Numbered from the stretch's first letter, positions 8,963 to 18,515 are shown. The stretch: DNA of 64,000 nucleotides from an uncultured Candidatus Melainabacteria bacterium (GCA_934726055.1 CAKVCZ010000007.1:1-64000), one strand, 5' to 3'. Notes: generated by a model from the letters alone, not told the origin. Program-made: numbers and translations.

Positions 8963-9358
8963 TTACTTACACCTTGAGGCTTCACATATATTTTCTAACT
9001 CCTGAGTATCATATTTTAAAAATTCATCAGGTCTTATTGATCTGTCGTCAACATAAAATCCCTTATGCCCCGGCCAAACTTTACCATATACAATTTCATC
9101 ATACGGAATATCCCACTTTTCAAGCCATTTGTTTAGTATAACCGCAGTATTTTTATTTATTAAACCTATGTTTCCATTGTATGAATTCATATTTCTTGAT
9201 GTATATAATACAATTTTTGCCCCATTTTCTTTATAGAATTTTAATTTTTCAACTATATCAGGAAATGGAACTAAGTCTTCATATTTTTCATCTTTTTTCT
9301 TAATTGGGCAGATAGTTCCATCAATATCAAAAACAAATGAATAATCTTTATACATCAT
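8963..9358 (-). CDS. HAD-family phosphatase of glycan biosynthesis
   Basis: The protein has the HAD motif I (FVFDIDGTIC, with the two catalytic Asp residues), a motif II Thr/Ser (VLYTSRNMNS) and a late GFYVDDRSI motif, in about 131 residues without a large cap domain. Small HADs of this type occur in capsule clusters next to nucleotidyltransferases. I start it at the ATG at 9358 because a strong GGAG lies seven bases upstream; this overlaps the end of the upstream gene by 11 bases. It probably dephosphorylates a sugar- or alcohol-phosphate intermediate for the neighbouring enzymes. Confidence 0.8.
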   Translation of the reverse strand: MMYKDYSFVFDIDGTICPIKKKDEKYEDLVPFPDIVEKLKFYKENGAKIVLYTSRNMNSYNGNIGLINKNTAVILNKWLEKWDIPYDEIVYGKVWPGHKGFYVDDRSIRPDEFLKYDTQELENICEASRCK

Positions 9359-10799
9359 TTTCAAGCTCCTTCAAAATTTCTATTGTGTTCAGAATAAATC
9401 CAAATACTTTATAAGGATTATCTATATGCAGTGGCAGCATTGATAAAAATAAAGATGCTTCATATATTCTTACAGTATGGTAATCATATCCATTATTTAC
9501 TATTTTTTCCTTAAAAATAGCTTTATACATTTCATTATTGAAAGGTATATCTAATTCATAAGCCAAACTATTGTTAATTTTAATTTCAAATAAACCATTA
9601 TTGAAAAAATCATACCTGCCACAAACGCAATGACTTAGCTTTGCAATATCATAGTATGGATTTGTCCAGAGTTCTTCCTCTTTTAAAGCACCCTTTGGAT
9701 CAATAAATTTTAATGTTTGTGTAGCTTTATTATATAGGGTATTAGCAAATCCTGGATCCCCATGTCCAATTACATCTATTTTTGGATAATTATTTTTACT
9801 TTCTATTTCTTCCTTTAATTTGTAATATTTAGATAATATATCGTCTAAGTTGAGATTGTTTGCCTTCAAATAATTATTTATTTGGTCAAACCTTGGATGA
9901 TTTTTTAATGATTCGATTCTTTCATTAACTTTATCTACGTATAATTTCTTAGCTGTATTATTGTAATTTTCATCTGAAGTAGGTCTGCTGTGCCTTGATT
10001 TAAAGAAATAAAAATATTTGTTTAATAAAGTATTGAATTCATCCTTATCAATTGAACCGTGTACATATTTAATAGCTAAATCAGTCATATAAAGACGTTC
10101 CATTGTGTATTCAGCTGTTTCATTACTCTCATGATAGTTGTAAGGCATTACAAACCAAGACTTCATGTCTTCAGGCAATAATTGATAATAGGTATATTCT
10201 TTTTTTATTTTCAGTTTATCAGTGGATGTTTTAGTTATGGTATATTCACTTTCTTTTAGAGAGTTAAAATATCTTGCATCAAAATTACCTGTTATACAAT
10301 GAATAAAATTATTAATTAAGGACAAATCAGTAAGTCCTTCTACATCAAATGAACTTTTTATAAAATCAGATGCTTCTGAAATATCTTGACCTAAAGTAAT
10401 ATTCTTGCAAAAAATAGAATATGATTTTATATCTGAAAAAAGAATGCTTGCAATTTTTCTATCAAATAACGCTTTGTATGGCTCATCTATATATAACAGC
10501 TTTTTATAGGAAAGTGAAACATCATTAATATTTTTTATAAAATAATTTGAAAATATGTGTAAAATTCTTATATCACTTTCATTTAAACTTTTTATGTAAT
10601 CAATAATTTCAGAATATTCAAATACTGAATTTATTTTTTTCCATTCAAAAGTTTTAAAAATGGATAAAACACTATTATATGTATAGTCTTCGATTCTTTG
10701 TTTTTTTACAACAACATCGCCAAATCCTTTTCGTCCAATGACATCTGTGATAATTTCACTCTTAGGTACACTATTATCGTATATCACAATAATTTTCAT
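9348..10799 (-). CDS. Two-part protein with APH-like phosphotransferase domain
   Basis: The 483-residue product has no recognised N-terminal domain (about residues 1-200), then a C-terminal half carrying the aminoglycoside-phosphotransferase-like pair of motifs: GHGDPGFANTLY (the catalytic HGDxxxxN site) near residue 345 and FIDPKG near residue 364. Enzymes of this fold phosphorylate small hydroxylated molecules such as choline, ethanolamine or sugars. With the adjacent HAD phosphatase and nucleotidyltransferase it would form a kinase/phosphatase/nucleotidyltransferase set for an activated substituent of a surface polymer. The N-terminal region is a good place to look for a new domain. The substrate is unknown. 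Confidence 0.65.
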   Translation of the reverse strand: MKIIVIYDNSVPKSEIITDVIGRKGFGDVVVKKQRIEDYTYNSVLSIFKTFEWKKINSVFEYSEIIDYIKSLNESDIRILHIFSNYFIKNINDVSLSYKKLLYIDEPYKALFDRKIASILFSDIKSYSIFCKNITLGQDISEASDFIKSSFDVEGLTDLSLINNFIHCITGNFDARYFNSLKESEYTITKTSTDKLKIKKEYTYYQLLPEDMKSWFVMPYNYHESNETAEYTMERLYMTDLAIKYVHGSIDKDEFNTLLNKYFYFFKSRHSRPTSDENYNNTAKKLYVDKVNERIESLKNHPRFDQINNYLKANNLNLDDILSKYYKLKEEIESKNNYPKIDVIGHGDPGFANTLYNKATQTLKFIDPKGALKEEELWTNPYYDIAKLSHCVCGRYDFFNNGLFEIKINNSLAYELDIPFNNEMYKAIFKEKIVNNGYDYHTVRIYEASLFLSMLPLHIDNPYKVFGFILNTIEILKELENDV

Positions 10800-11656
10800 C
10801 TATTACAAACCTCTTTCTTTTTTACAATTTCAATAAATTTTATTGCAAAATATACTACTAAAAGTATTATTATGCTTATTATAATAAATTTGTTTAGTTC
10901 TATAACTTTATTTGATATCAGTGCAGACATCAAATATTCAGAGATTTTGTTAATAAACTCTTTTGATATTAAATTTGTTATCAGCATTAAATTTAAAAGT
11001 TCAACAGACCACGCAACTAAAGAAAGCAGATAAAGAATAACACCACGTCCTTTTACAACCTGCGTAATTTCATTATAAACTTTGTTTAGTCTTTCAAGCT
11101 GCTTTAAACTCCATAGCTTACGTTTTGTCGCTTTTGCAGATAAATAATATTTTTTCCAAAAATATGAAAAATTTGGAAAAATCTTATAAATAATAAATAA
11201 GAAAATTAAAAATAGTAAAAACAAATAAACAACAAAGCTGCTAGCTTTCCCTATAAAAAGCATGCAAATAGTAAGAATCGTAATTAATGCGGCTGTATCC
11301 ATAAATCTATCCAGCAGCACAACAATTACACCTTTCAGGTAATTATTTATTAAATAGCCATAGCAATACATTCTAAAAATTTCGCCCAGTTTTAGCGGTA
11401 AAATTATGCTCACAGGAGTAACTTTACAATAAGTCTTAATGTAATCTATTGTACATATTTTGGAGCCATATAGAGCAACATATAGCCTTAAAGCTTTTAT
11501 TGAGTGCACAACTAAAGCAGCAATTACGAATAAAAAGATATCTTTATTACTAACTAACATGTCCGCATTAAAGGGATAATTGCAAATAAACAGCATTAAT
11601 GTCATCAACAGTATAAAAATATTTATTATGATATACGTATAAACTTTTTTATTCAT
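10796..11656 (-). CDS. Flippase-like (UPF0104/AglD-type) integral membrane protein
   Basis: This 286-residue protein has about seven to eight hydrophobic helices and the layout of the lysylphosphatidylglycerol-synthase transmembrane (UPF0104) family: a segment KLGEIFRMYCYGYLI close to the family KLGE..R pattern, then VVLLDRFMDTAALIT. Such proteins are linked to lipid-linked glycan transfer across the membrane. Stop and start codons overlap with both neighbours, so it is coupled to the GT2 gene upstream. It fits a role in moving the glycan made by this operon. Confidence 0.75.
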   Translation of the reverse strand: MNKKVYTYIIINIFILLMTLMLFICNYPFNADMLVSNKDIFLFVIAALVVHSIKALRLYVALYGSKICTIDYIKTYCKVTPVSIILPLKLGEIFRMYCYGYLINNYLKGVIVVLLDRFMDTAALITILTICMLFIGKASSFVVYLFLLFLIFLFIIYKIFPNFSYFWKKYYLSAKATKRKLWSLKQLERLNKVYNEITQVVKGRGVILYLLSLVAWSVELLNLMLITNLISKEFINKISEYLMSALISNKVIELNKFIIISIIILLVVYFAIKFIEIVKKKEVCNR

Positions 11657-12453
11657 TAATTTTCTCGCTGATAAATAATTTTTGCACTGTAATTATCAAT
11701 AGGTTTTATTCGATGTTCTGCTTTTATAAATGATTGTTTATTAAGAATAAATGAACCTAATAATTTTAGTACTTTTACTGCCTGACTCGTTAATTTAACG
11801 TTTGAAACCTGATCATCCTCTCTCCATATAATCGGGAAGAACTTAATTTTGTGTTTAAAATAAGATGAACCCATAACCATGCAATAGTTAAACATCAAAT
11901 TATCAATGTATTTTTCATAAAATTTGTCTTTTAATATATCTACTTTGTACATATTTAGCCCAGAACCAAGGTCATATACCTTGTATCCAACACCTAATGT
12001 AAACAAAAAGTCATACACATAGTTACCAAACGTTCTGAACTTTGAGTAGCCTTGCAATTTAGAGCCTTTCATAAATCTTGCTCCCAAAAAACAATCATAT
12101 TTTTCATATTCTTTATTTTTTAAGTATGGAACTAAGTTTGAAATATCTCCTTGATCATCTCCATGAAGAACAATAACATAGTCAAAACCATTTTCAATTG
12201 CGTAGTTAAATGCAACTTTATGTGAACCGCCAAGTCCATAATTATCATCATTTCTAAATAATTTTATTGGTAATTCAGGATGATTTCTTATGTAATCTGT
12301 TACAACTTGTTCTCCGCCATCTGTACTTCTGTTATTTATGACAATTATTTCATTAAAATAATCTTTGTTATCATCATTAATTTGTGATAATACTCTTGTT
12401 ATTTGCTTTTCACAATTATACATAGGAATGAAAAGTAGTATTTTATTTTCCAT
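11656..12453 (-). CDS. Family 2 glycosyltransferase
   Basis: The 265-residue product starts with the GT-A fold pattern of family 2 glycosyltransferases (LLFIPMYNCEKQITRVL), has the NNRSTDGG nucleotide-binding turn and the metal-binding acidic cluster VLHGDDQGD. There is no C-terminal membrane pair, so it is probably a soluble or peripheral enzyme of the DPM1-like group, using a nucleotide sugar to glycosylate a polyprenyl phosphate or a glycan. It is flanked by the large membrane protein and by the flippase-like protein with no gap on either side, which suggests one pathway. Confidence 0.85.
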   Translation of the reverse strand: MENKILLFIPMYNCEKQITRVLSQINDDNKDYFNEIIVINNRSTDGGEQVVTDYIRNHPELPIKLFRNDDNYGLGGSHKVAFNYAIENGFDYVIVLHGDDQGDISNLVPYLKNKEYEKYDCFLGARFMKGSKLQGYSKFRTFGNYVYDFLFTLGVGYKVYDLGSGLNMYKVDILKDKFYEKYIDNLMFNYCMVMGSSYFKHKIKFFPIIWREDDQVSNVKLTSQAVKVLKLLGSFILNKQSFIKAEHRIKPIDNYSAKIIYQREN

Positions 12454-15363
12454 TTATTTAACCTCACGTAATTTTAAAAATTCAATTTTCTTCACTTCCG
12501 GAACTGCAATCTGTTTTTCGTCCTTTAAAACACTTATTTTTAGTTGAGAATGATTATTTAAAATCCATTTATTACCTGACCCCAAAGGAATTAACAGCTT
12601 TCCTTGTCCCATATTAGCATACATATAGTGGAGTTTGCTATCATTATCCTTCCATTCAAGTTTAATTTTCATATCAGGATTGTAAACTTTTTTCAAAAAG
12701 TATTTTGCAACTTTATATTTTTTTGGAAGGATTCTATATCCAGCCATATCTATGGTAGCTAATTTATATTCTTTATTTATATCGTTAAATTCAACATAAA
12801 CAAAATCTGCATCATTTCCATTTATAACTTTATTGAAATTAATATTTAAAATGTTGTTTTGTACCTCATTATTTACAGCAAAATCCGGTCTTGTAAAAAT
12901 CTTTATTAATGTATCCATAGACAATCCAAGAGAAGATGATATTTCGCCAATATCCATACCGTCAGCATCACTTAAATCAATAGTATTATTTATATTTTGA
13001 ACCTTCTCTTTTGTGTATTTACCATCATTAGGAATAAATACACTATTTTCTTTCTGCCATACATAATTTCCTGATGCAAATATCCAATAGTGCAAGTAGT
13101 AATTATACAATGGAAGGTATATATAATAGCAAAAATCCGTAGTATAATCCAGAGGAATTATTGCATGATTTCTTTGCAAATTCTCAACTGTACTTTTAAC
13201 CGCATCATAACCTTTAATTGTTTGGGGTTCAAGTACCGATACTCCCCTCAAGTCATGCACATAGTAATCTCTAAAGTATTTTTTTGCAAAATAATTATCT
13301 GTTTTATTAAAAGTTTTTTCTGCTTTAATTGCAGTTAAGACATCAGGAGAAATAAAACCAGTACCAATTTTGTATTGTGAATCGTTGTTAATTTTTATAT
13401 AATCTGGTGATATCCAACAAGAAGAATTTAATTTTGACTCAGCATTCAAAAATCCCCAAAGAGATGAAAACATTGGAAAACATAGAGCAAAACAAATTAT
13501 TTTTAATTTAAGTTTATCACTTTTTATGTAATTTATTGCATATATAATCAAAATAGTTGCACCAGCTAAAAGAACACCTTTACTTCTGGCAAATAAATCT
13601 CCTATATCAAGTCTTACAGTGGTGTAAGAATATGATACTAGTGGCATAATAACCAATGATAATGCTAAACAACCTTTTTTGATGTTTTCAGACAAAACAC
13701 TTTTATCTTTAACAAAATCAAAAAGTTTTAAAGCTAATGCAAATCCAACCCATATAAATAATGCAGGTGCAATAAATGCAATACAATAAATAATAATTTG
13801 TTTATAAAAAACGTTGTCAGAAAGATACGGCATTATAGATGTACCATATTCTTGTGCGAACCTTGCTATTCCGTCTGCCCAAACAGTTTGCTCAGACATT
13901 GATTTTATATGGAAATAAAAACCAAATAATAACGGTAATGACAATATAATAGGGATACTACACAATATCCAATTAAGCCAAAATCTAAATGTTTTTATAT
14001 CATTTTTAAATTCAAACGATTTTATGTAGCTGAATCCTTGATATATTGCCAAAGGGAAGAAGCTTAAGCAAACAGCAGCACCGAAAAGAGGATAGTACAA
14101 ACCGTGAAATAAACTTGTAAGTATCCAAACTTTCATCCATAGATTTCTGTTATTAATTAATTTTGGAAGTGAAAGTATTAACATTATAGGCAAAACAAAT
14201 AAATATCTGTCGTAGAACGGAATAGTAAATAACACTGAAAATAGAATTAGAAACTTTCTGCTAGCCAGACCTTGTAATGCTGCAAGTATTATCAATGATA
14301 CTAAAAAGTAATAAATATTATCTGTTATAGAAAATTGTGAAATTAAACCATTCCCAAAAAATTGAAAAATAGCACCATGAAGGATTGAATATAAACCGGA
14401 TATAGGTACGTATTCAGCAAACGGAATTTGTCCAAATTGAAAAATTTGGTAATATCCTATTATGTTTTCATAAGGATGATGCATGTCAAAAGGAACAATG
14501 CTCGCAGGGTATGCAAATAAATTAAATCCGAGTATAGATGCACATAAGCCAAATGAGATTATTTTATTTAATGATGATTCAATGCCCCAATATTTTTTAA
14601 TTAAATATATCGCTTCAATTATAAAAACACCAACAATCAAAAAAGTAAATATTTTTACCTGAGGGAATATCTCAAGTTCAACAATTTTACCATTATATAA
14701 GTACTTATTTGCTAAATTTGTAAGTAATAATCCCGGTATAAATAATTGTTCAATAAGCACTATTTTTGATATAACTGATTCTATATTATCTTTCAATAGA
14801 ATTGGTACTAAAGATAATATAAATGCTATTGAAACAGCAACAATCAAGTTTAAAGATAAACTAGTGCCTGTGAAAACTAAAATTCTATATATAGCAAAAA
14901 CGGAATATAGATTTATGAAAAAATATATAATACCATTTAACATATTAAACTTATCTTTTATATATAGTAGTAACGCATATACTAATAAAGCAATAATAAT
15001 CGGGCTAAATTTAAATAAAACTAAACTTTGATATGCTGTAATTCCGCCAATAATACAAAGTACGGACTTTGGGATATTAATTTGTTCTGCAACATTTGTT
15101 TTTATATTTTGTTTAATTTTTACAAAATAGTAATATACAGAATAACCAATAATTCCAAAAAATGATAAGAAATATATCAAAAACATTTCCGCAGATTTAT
15201 TTGAAGAAACTCTTGCAATGCTATCTAAAACAAAATCTTTATATACTTCATTAGCGTTACCTGTCAAAAGCATATAAAAGATTGTAAAAACTGAAGATAT
15301 AATTACCAAGAAAAAAATAAATAAACTTGAATTTCCTTTTGTAATTTTTTCCAATACTTTCAT
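12454..15363 (-). CDS. Large polytopic membrane protein of the glycan operon
   Basis: I do not recognise a named family for this 969-residue protein. The first 620 or so residues are rich in hydrophobic helices (well over twelve), with a conserved-looking extramembrane loop PFDMHHPYENIIGYYQIFQFG after the eighth or ninth helix. The last 320 residues are soluble and look extracytoplasmic. The layout is like lipid-sugar-dependent glycosyltransferases (GT-C superfamily) or O-antigen polymerase-like proteins, and the loop with acidic and His residues early in the chain would be a typical catalytic position; this is inference. It is the first gene of the seven-gene operon and starts 21 bases downstream of the tRNA gene. 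Confidence 0.65.
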   Translation of the reverse strand: MKVLEKITKGNSSLFIFFLVIISSVFTIFYMLLTGNANEVYKDFVLDSIARVSSNKSAEMFLIYFLSFFGIIGYSVYYYFVKIKQNIKTNVAEQINIPKSVLCIIGGITAYQSLVLFKFSPIIIALLVYALLLYIKDKFNMLNGIIYFFINLYSVFAIYRILVFTGTSLSLNLIVAVSIAFILSLVPILLKDNIESVISKIVLIEQLFIPGLLLTNLANKYLYNGKIVELEIFPQVKIFTFLIVGVFIIEAIYLIKKYWGIESSLNKIISFGLCASILGFNLFAYPASIVPFDMHHPYENIIGYYQIFQFGQIPFAEYVPISGLYSILHGAIFQFFGNGLISQFSITDNIYYFLVSLIILAALQGLASRKFLILFSVLFTIPFYDRYLFVLPIMLILSLPKLINNRNLWMKVWILTSLFHGLYYPLFGAAVCLSFFPLAIYQGFSYIKSFEFKNDIKTFRFWLNWILCSIPIILSLPLLFGFYFHIKSMSEQTVWADGIARFAQEYGTSIMPYLSDNVFYKQIIIYCIAFIAPALFIWVGFALALKLFDFVKDKSVLSENIKKGCLALSLVIMPLVSYSYTTVRLDIGDLFARSKGVLLAGATILIIYAINYIKSDKLKLKIICFALCFPMFSSLWGFLNAESKLNSSCWISPDYIKINNDSQYKIGTGFISPDVLTAIKAEKTFNKTDNYFAKKYFRDYYVHDLRGVSVLEPQTIKGYDAVKSTVENLQRNHAIIPLDYTTDFCYYIYLPLYNYYLHYWIFASGNYVWQKENSVFIPNDGKYTKEKVQNINNTIDLSDADGMDIGEISSSLGLSMDTLIKIFTRPDFAVNNEVQNNILNINFNKVINGNDADFVYVEFNDINKEYKLATIDMAGYRILPKKYKVAKYFLKKVYNPDMKIKLEWKDNDSKLHYMYANMGQGKLLIPLGSGNKWILNNHSQLKISVLKDEKQIAVPEVKKIEFLKLREVK

Positions 15364-15383
15364 AACTATCCCTTAAAAATAAA

Positions 15384-15457
15384 TAGCAAGACTCGGGATC
15401 GAACCGAGGACCTCCCGGGTATGAGCCGAGCGCTCTCACCAGCTGAGCTATCTTGCC
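15384..15457 (-). tRNA. tRNA with anticodon CAT (tRNA-Met, elongator type, or Ile2)
   Basis: A 74-nt cloverleaf folds on the minus strand: acceptor stem GGCAAGA pairing with TCTTGCT (first pair G-U), D arm, anticodon stem CTCGG / CCGGG around the loop CTCATAC (anticodon CAT), and a T arm CTCGG-TTCGATC-CCGAG. The 3' CCA is not encoded. The first pair is G-U, not the C-A mismatch of bacterial initiators, so this is an elongator Met tRNA or the Ile tRNA whose wobble C is changed to lysidine. It lies between fliN and the glycan operon. Confidence 0.93.
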
Positions 15458-15484
15458 ATTTAATGTTTATTAACTTATGAGATA

Positions 15485-15513
15485 ATTAAAACATAAACCA
15501 TCTAAAATATCAA
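15485..15513 (-). promoter_or_regulatory. Predicted promoter of the tRNA gene
   Basis: On the minus strand TTGATA is followed after 17 bases by TTTAAT, placing a start site about 20 bases ahead of the tRNA 5' end. It overlaps nothing but the short gap after fliN. The same transcript could continue into the glycan operon. Confidence 0.5.
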
Positions 15514-15519
15514 GTGTTT

Positions 15520-16182
15520 TTATTGTAATTCGTTTAATCTGTTTTCAGGCTCGGTCATGCTTGTTATACGTAATCCAAAATTATCTTCAATAACTACAAC
15601 TTCACCATGAGCTATAAGTTTTCCATTTGCAAACAATTCTACCGGCTCACCTGCAATTTTTTCCAATTCAACAATTGAACCACGAGTCAATTCTAAAACT
15701 TTTCTTACAGGTAATGTAGCTCTGCCCAATTCAACAGTTAATCTCAAATTGATATCAAGAAGATTATCCATATTTTTTGATGCATCCCCAACAATTTTTT
15801 GTGAATCATCAAATGCAGCAAACTTTACAGGTTGAACAGTTACTGTATTATCTTCAGAATTTAGAGTTTCGTCATTGCTTTCAGGAGCATCCAGACCTTC
15901 TGTTGCTATTGCTGATAAATCTGAAAATATATCTGAAAGGTTCTCATTTTCAGATGTCATTTCAACACTTGGTGTTTCTACAATTTCAACATCACTTTCT
16001 AAATTATTATCTTCTACATTTACCTCAACATTTTCATCGACACTTGATTCACCGATTGCTGATTCGGTGTCAGTATTTACAGTTTCACTTTGTTCGCTAA
16101 CCTGAGAATCAGTTTCTTGTTCTACATCTTCCGGTTGAGGATTACTAATGTTTTCTTCTAAATTTTCATCATTTTCTGGCAT
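15520..16182 (-). CDS. fliN: Flagellar motor switch protein FliN
   Basis: FliN forms, with FliM and FliG, the switch (C-ring) at the cytoplasmic base of the flagellum and also helps dock export substrates. The C-terminal 75 residues are a SpoA/FliN domain (DINLRLTVELGRATLPVRKVLEL, then GEPVELFANGKLIAHGEVVVI). The first 120 residues or so are a very acidic, Ser/Thr-rich extension that most FliN proteins lack; FliY-type proteins have a CheC domain there, and this one does not. It is the last gene of the motA-motB-fliL-fliM-fliN block, with a 14-base gap after fliM. Confidence 0.93.
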   Translation of the reverse strand: MPENDENLEENISNPQPEDVEQETDSQVSEQSETVNTDTESAIGESSVDENVEVNVEDNNLESDVEIVETPSVEMTSENENLSDIFSDLSAIATEGLDAPESNDETLNSEDNTVTVQPVKFAAFDDSQKIVGDASKNMDNLLDINLRLTVELGRATLPVRKVLELTRGSIVELEKIAGEPVELFANGKLIAHGEVVVIEDNFGLRITSMTEPENRLNELQ

Positions 16183-16196
16183 TATCAGAACCTTCC

Positions 16197-17195
16197 TTAT
16201 TTATTATAATAATGATTTAATAAGAATTTTTGATTATCGTATTCTTCAGTTATTTTAACGCTTGCTTTGTCTTGTAATGTTCCCGGTCTTGCAAAATATT
16301 TTTTTTCACCATTAACTTTTACAATTAAATCATCCGTTGATTTTGTATCTAGTTTTATTATATCACCTTCTTTTAAATCTAAGAATTCATCAAGGGTAAT
16401 ATCCGTAGATCCAAACAATACATTTAAATCAACTGTTGATGTATTCAATTTTTGAATCATTTTTTGGCGTTCTTCTGTTGTTGCAATAATCCCTTTTGTT
16501 TGGAATATGTGTTGAGTAGATAAATTTGCCAAAACAGTTTCCAATACAGGATATGGAAAACATAATGACATTAATCCAAAATATTTACCTGCAACCTGAA
16601 CTTCAAAAGTAATTAGGGCAACAATTTCACCGGTTGATGCAATTTGAACAATCTGATAGTTATTGTCTAAGCCAATAACATTGCTTCTTACAGGTAAAAT
16701 ATTACTCCATGCTTGTTCTAAGTTTTTAACTACTTTTTCAATAACATTTTTTACCAGAGCAACCTCAATATCGGTTAACTCTCTTTGTTTTTCTTCGATT
16801 AATCCAATTCCACCAAGCATTCTATCAACAATTGAAGATAAAATTTCAAAACTTATTCCAAGTAGAATTTGTCCTGGTAATGGATTTAACTCAAAGATAC
16901 CAATTGTCATAGGTGATGGCATTGATCTGATAAACTCATCATAAGTTAATTGGTCAGTTGAAACAACTTCAACCTCAACACGCATACGAAGATATGCTGT
17001 CAAAACAAGAGAAAGTTGTCTTGAATATTCTCTATGAACATCTTGAAGTGCTCTCAAGTGTTCTTTAGAAAATTTATCAGGACGTCTGAAGTTATATAAT
17101 TTATAACCTTTTTGATAGTCCTCAGGATCATCACTCAATAACTTATAGTTATCTTGACGAATATCATTATTTAAATTGTCTTGTGAATCTGCCAT
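16197..17195 (-). CDS. fliM: Flagellar motor switch protein FliM
   Basis: FliM is the switch protein that binds phospho-CheY and FliG. The 332-residue product has the N-terminal switch region, a central CheC-like domain (YDEFIRSMPSPMTIGIFELNPLPGQILL, with DRMLGG) and a C-terminal SpoA domain (TSTVDLNVLFGSTDITLDEFLDLKEGDIIKL). Length and domain order are normal. The extreme N-terminus differs from the standard CheY-binding peptide, so the way the switch is controlled may differ. It is translated between fliL and fliN. Confidence 0.95.
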   Translation of the reverse strand: MADSQDNLNNDIRQDNYKLLSDDPEDYQKGYKLYNFRRPDKFSKEHLRALQDVHREYSRQLSLVLTAYLRMRVEVEVVSTDQLTYDEFIRSMPSPMTIGIFELNPLPGQILLGISFEILSSIVDRMLGGIGLIEEKQRELTDIEVALVKNVIEKVVKNLEQAWSNILPVRSNVIGLDNNYQIVQIASTGEIVALITFEVQVAGKYFGLMSLCFPYPVLETVLANLSTQHIFQTKGIIATTEERQKMIQKLNTSTVDLNVLFGSTDITLDEFLDLKEGDIIKLDTKSTDDLIVKVNGEKKYFARPGTLQDKASVKITEEYDNQKFLLNHYYNK

Positions 17196-17204
17196 CTTAC
17201 TCCA

Positions 17205-17861
17205 CTATTGAATAATAAATTGTCCAAAATTAACTCTTAGAACTTCTCTTTCGCCTGCAAATATTGCGTTTACATCTTCAGTGATTTGTTCTTTCACTAA
17301 TTCTTTTCCTGCCGCAGTTAAAACTTCATCCGCTGTTTTACTTGAGAAGTTTGAAATAACAGCATCTCTTATTGCAGGTTTATATTGAGCCATTTCCAGT
17401 TCAATTTTTTTCATAGGATCTTCATCCTCTGTTGGTGCACCATGACCGCCATGACCACCTTCTTTTTTAGCTGCAGCATCATCTTCTTGCTTGTTAAATA
17501 CAGGGTCAGAAGGAATTCTTGATAGTTCAAGTGCAACGTTTACTTTCAAGTATCTTTTTTGTGACGGATCATTTAAATTTAAAATAAAATCACCTAAATC
17601 AACAATAATACCTTTTTGTACTGCCTCGTCCTCTGCAGTAATCTCATCTTCCTCAGTATTATTATTTGTCATAATAGTTTCAAATTTTTTGTTCAAAAGA
17701 TTTTCTTGCAAAAGGTAGTTTACCCCAATTAATAAAATGCAGATTAAAATGGTTGAAACAATGTTTATAAGCACCAATTTCAAGTTGTTATCAAGAGGCA
17801 CTTTTACAAGTTCTTCATTTTCTTTTGGTTTCATTTCTTTTGTATTATTAGGTTTTGCCAT
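17205..17861 (-). CDS. fliL: Flagellar basal-body protein FliL
   Basis: FliL is a single-pass inner-membrane protein that surrounds the stator and supports motor torque. The product is about 218 residues, with a cytoplasmic tail, one helix (about residues 28-48), and a periplasmic domain bearing the family motif LGDFILNLNDPSQKRYLKVNVALEL. An unusual insert (KKEGGHGGHGAPTEDEDP) interrupts the periplasmic domain. I start it at the ATG at 17861, six bases after GGAG; a longer reading from a TTG at 17873 is less likely. Confidence 0.93.
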   Translation of the reverse strand: MAKPNNTKEMKPKENEELVKVPLDNNLKLVLINIVSTILICILLIGVNYLLQENLLNKKFETIMTNNNTEEDEITAEDEAVQKGIIVDLGDFILNLNDPSQKRYLKVNVALELSRIPSDPVFNKQEDDAAAKKEGGHGGHGAPTEDEDPMKKIELEMAQYKPAIRDAVISNFSSKTADEVLTAAGKELVKEQITEDVNAIFAGEREVLRVNFGQFIIQ

Positions 17862-17879
17862 AATTTTCTCCAATTTATA

Positions 17880-18515
17880 CTATTTTTTCAAAACAATTAT
17901 ATCAACTCTACGGTTTGCAAGTCGTCCACCAATTGATGTATTATCAGCAATTGGCATGTACTCCCCATAACCCATGGCAGATAATCTGTTTGGTTTTATT
18001 TTGTTAGATTTTAGCACATACGCAATAATATTGGTTGCTCTTGCCGTTGATAATTCCCAATTAGAAGGATATTTATCGTTACTTATTGGTGTAGAATCTG
18101 TATGACCTTCTACAATAATATTATTGTCCATTTTTGATAAAGTATTTATTATCTCATCAAGAGTAACATAAGACTCTTTTTTTATTATAGCAGAACCTTC
18201 ATCAAAAAGCACCGAATTATCTAACCTTATAACAAGTCCACGACTGTCTTTTAAGAATTTTATGTCATTATTTTTTATTATGTTTTTATCAAACAATTGT
18301 CGAATATCATCAATTCCATCAAAGTCAATAACCATCGAATCTATTGGCATTTGAATTCTATGTTCGGATATCATTTTTGCTTGATATTTTGTAACATTTT
18401 GTGAAACAGCAAATAATACCATAAACAAAGCCAAAAGCATGGTTACTAAGTCAGCATACGAAACAATCCACCTGTTTATATAATCTTTTGAGTTTGAGTA
18501 GTAATCATTTCGCAT
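17880..18515 (-). CDS. motB: Flagellar stator protein MotB
   Basis: MotB anchors the stator to peptidoglycan and carries the proton-binding aspartate. The 211-residue protein has one N-terminal helix with the conserved WIVSYADLVTMLLALF segment (key Asp at residue 22) and a C-terminal OmpA-like domain (VEGHTDSTPIS, NWELSTARA). Its start codon overlaps the motA stop codon (TAATG), the usual coupling of these two genes. The Tyr-Ala-Asp-Leu form and lack of sodium-type residues favour proton drive, but this is weak evidence. Confidence 0.95.
   Translation of the reverse strand: MRNDYYSNSKDYINRWIVSYADLVTMLLALFMVLFAVSQNVTKYQAKMISEHRIQMPIDSMVIDFDGIDDIRQLFDKNIIKNNDIKFLKDSRGLVIRLDNSVLFDEGSAIIKKESYVTLDEIINTLSKMDNNIIVEGHTDSTPISNDKYPSNWELSTARATNIIAYVLKSNKIKPNRLSAMGYGEYMPIADNTSIGGRLANRRVDIIVLKK

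Noticed and set aside
15257..15439. A 60-residue frame across the tRNA gene
   Set aside because: It starts with a translation of the tRNA (MRALGSYPGG..), a well-known artefact, and overlaps a real gene.
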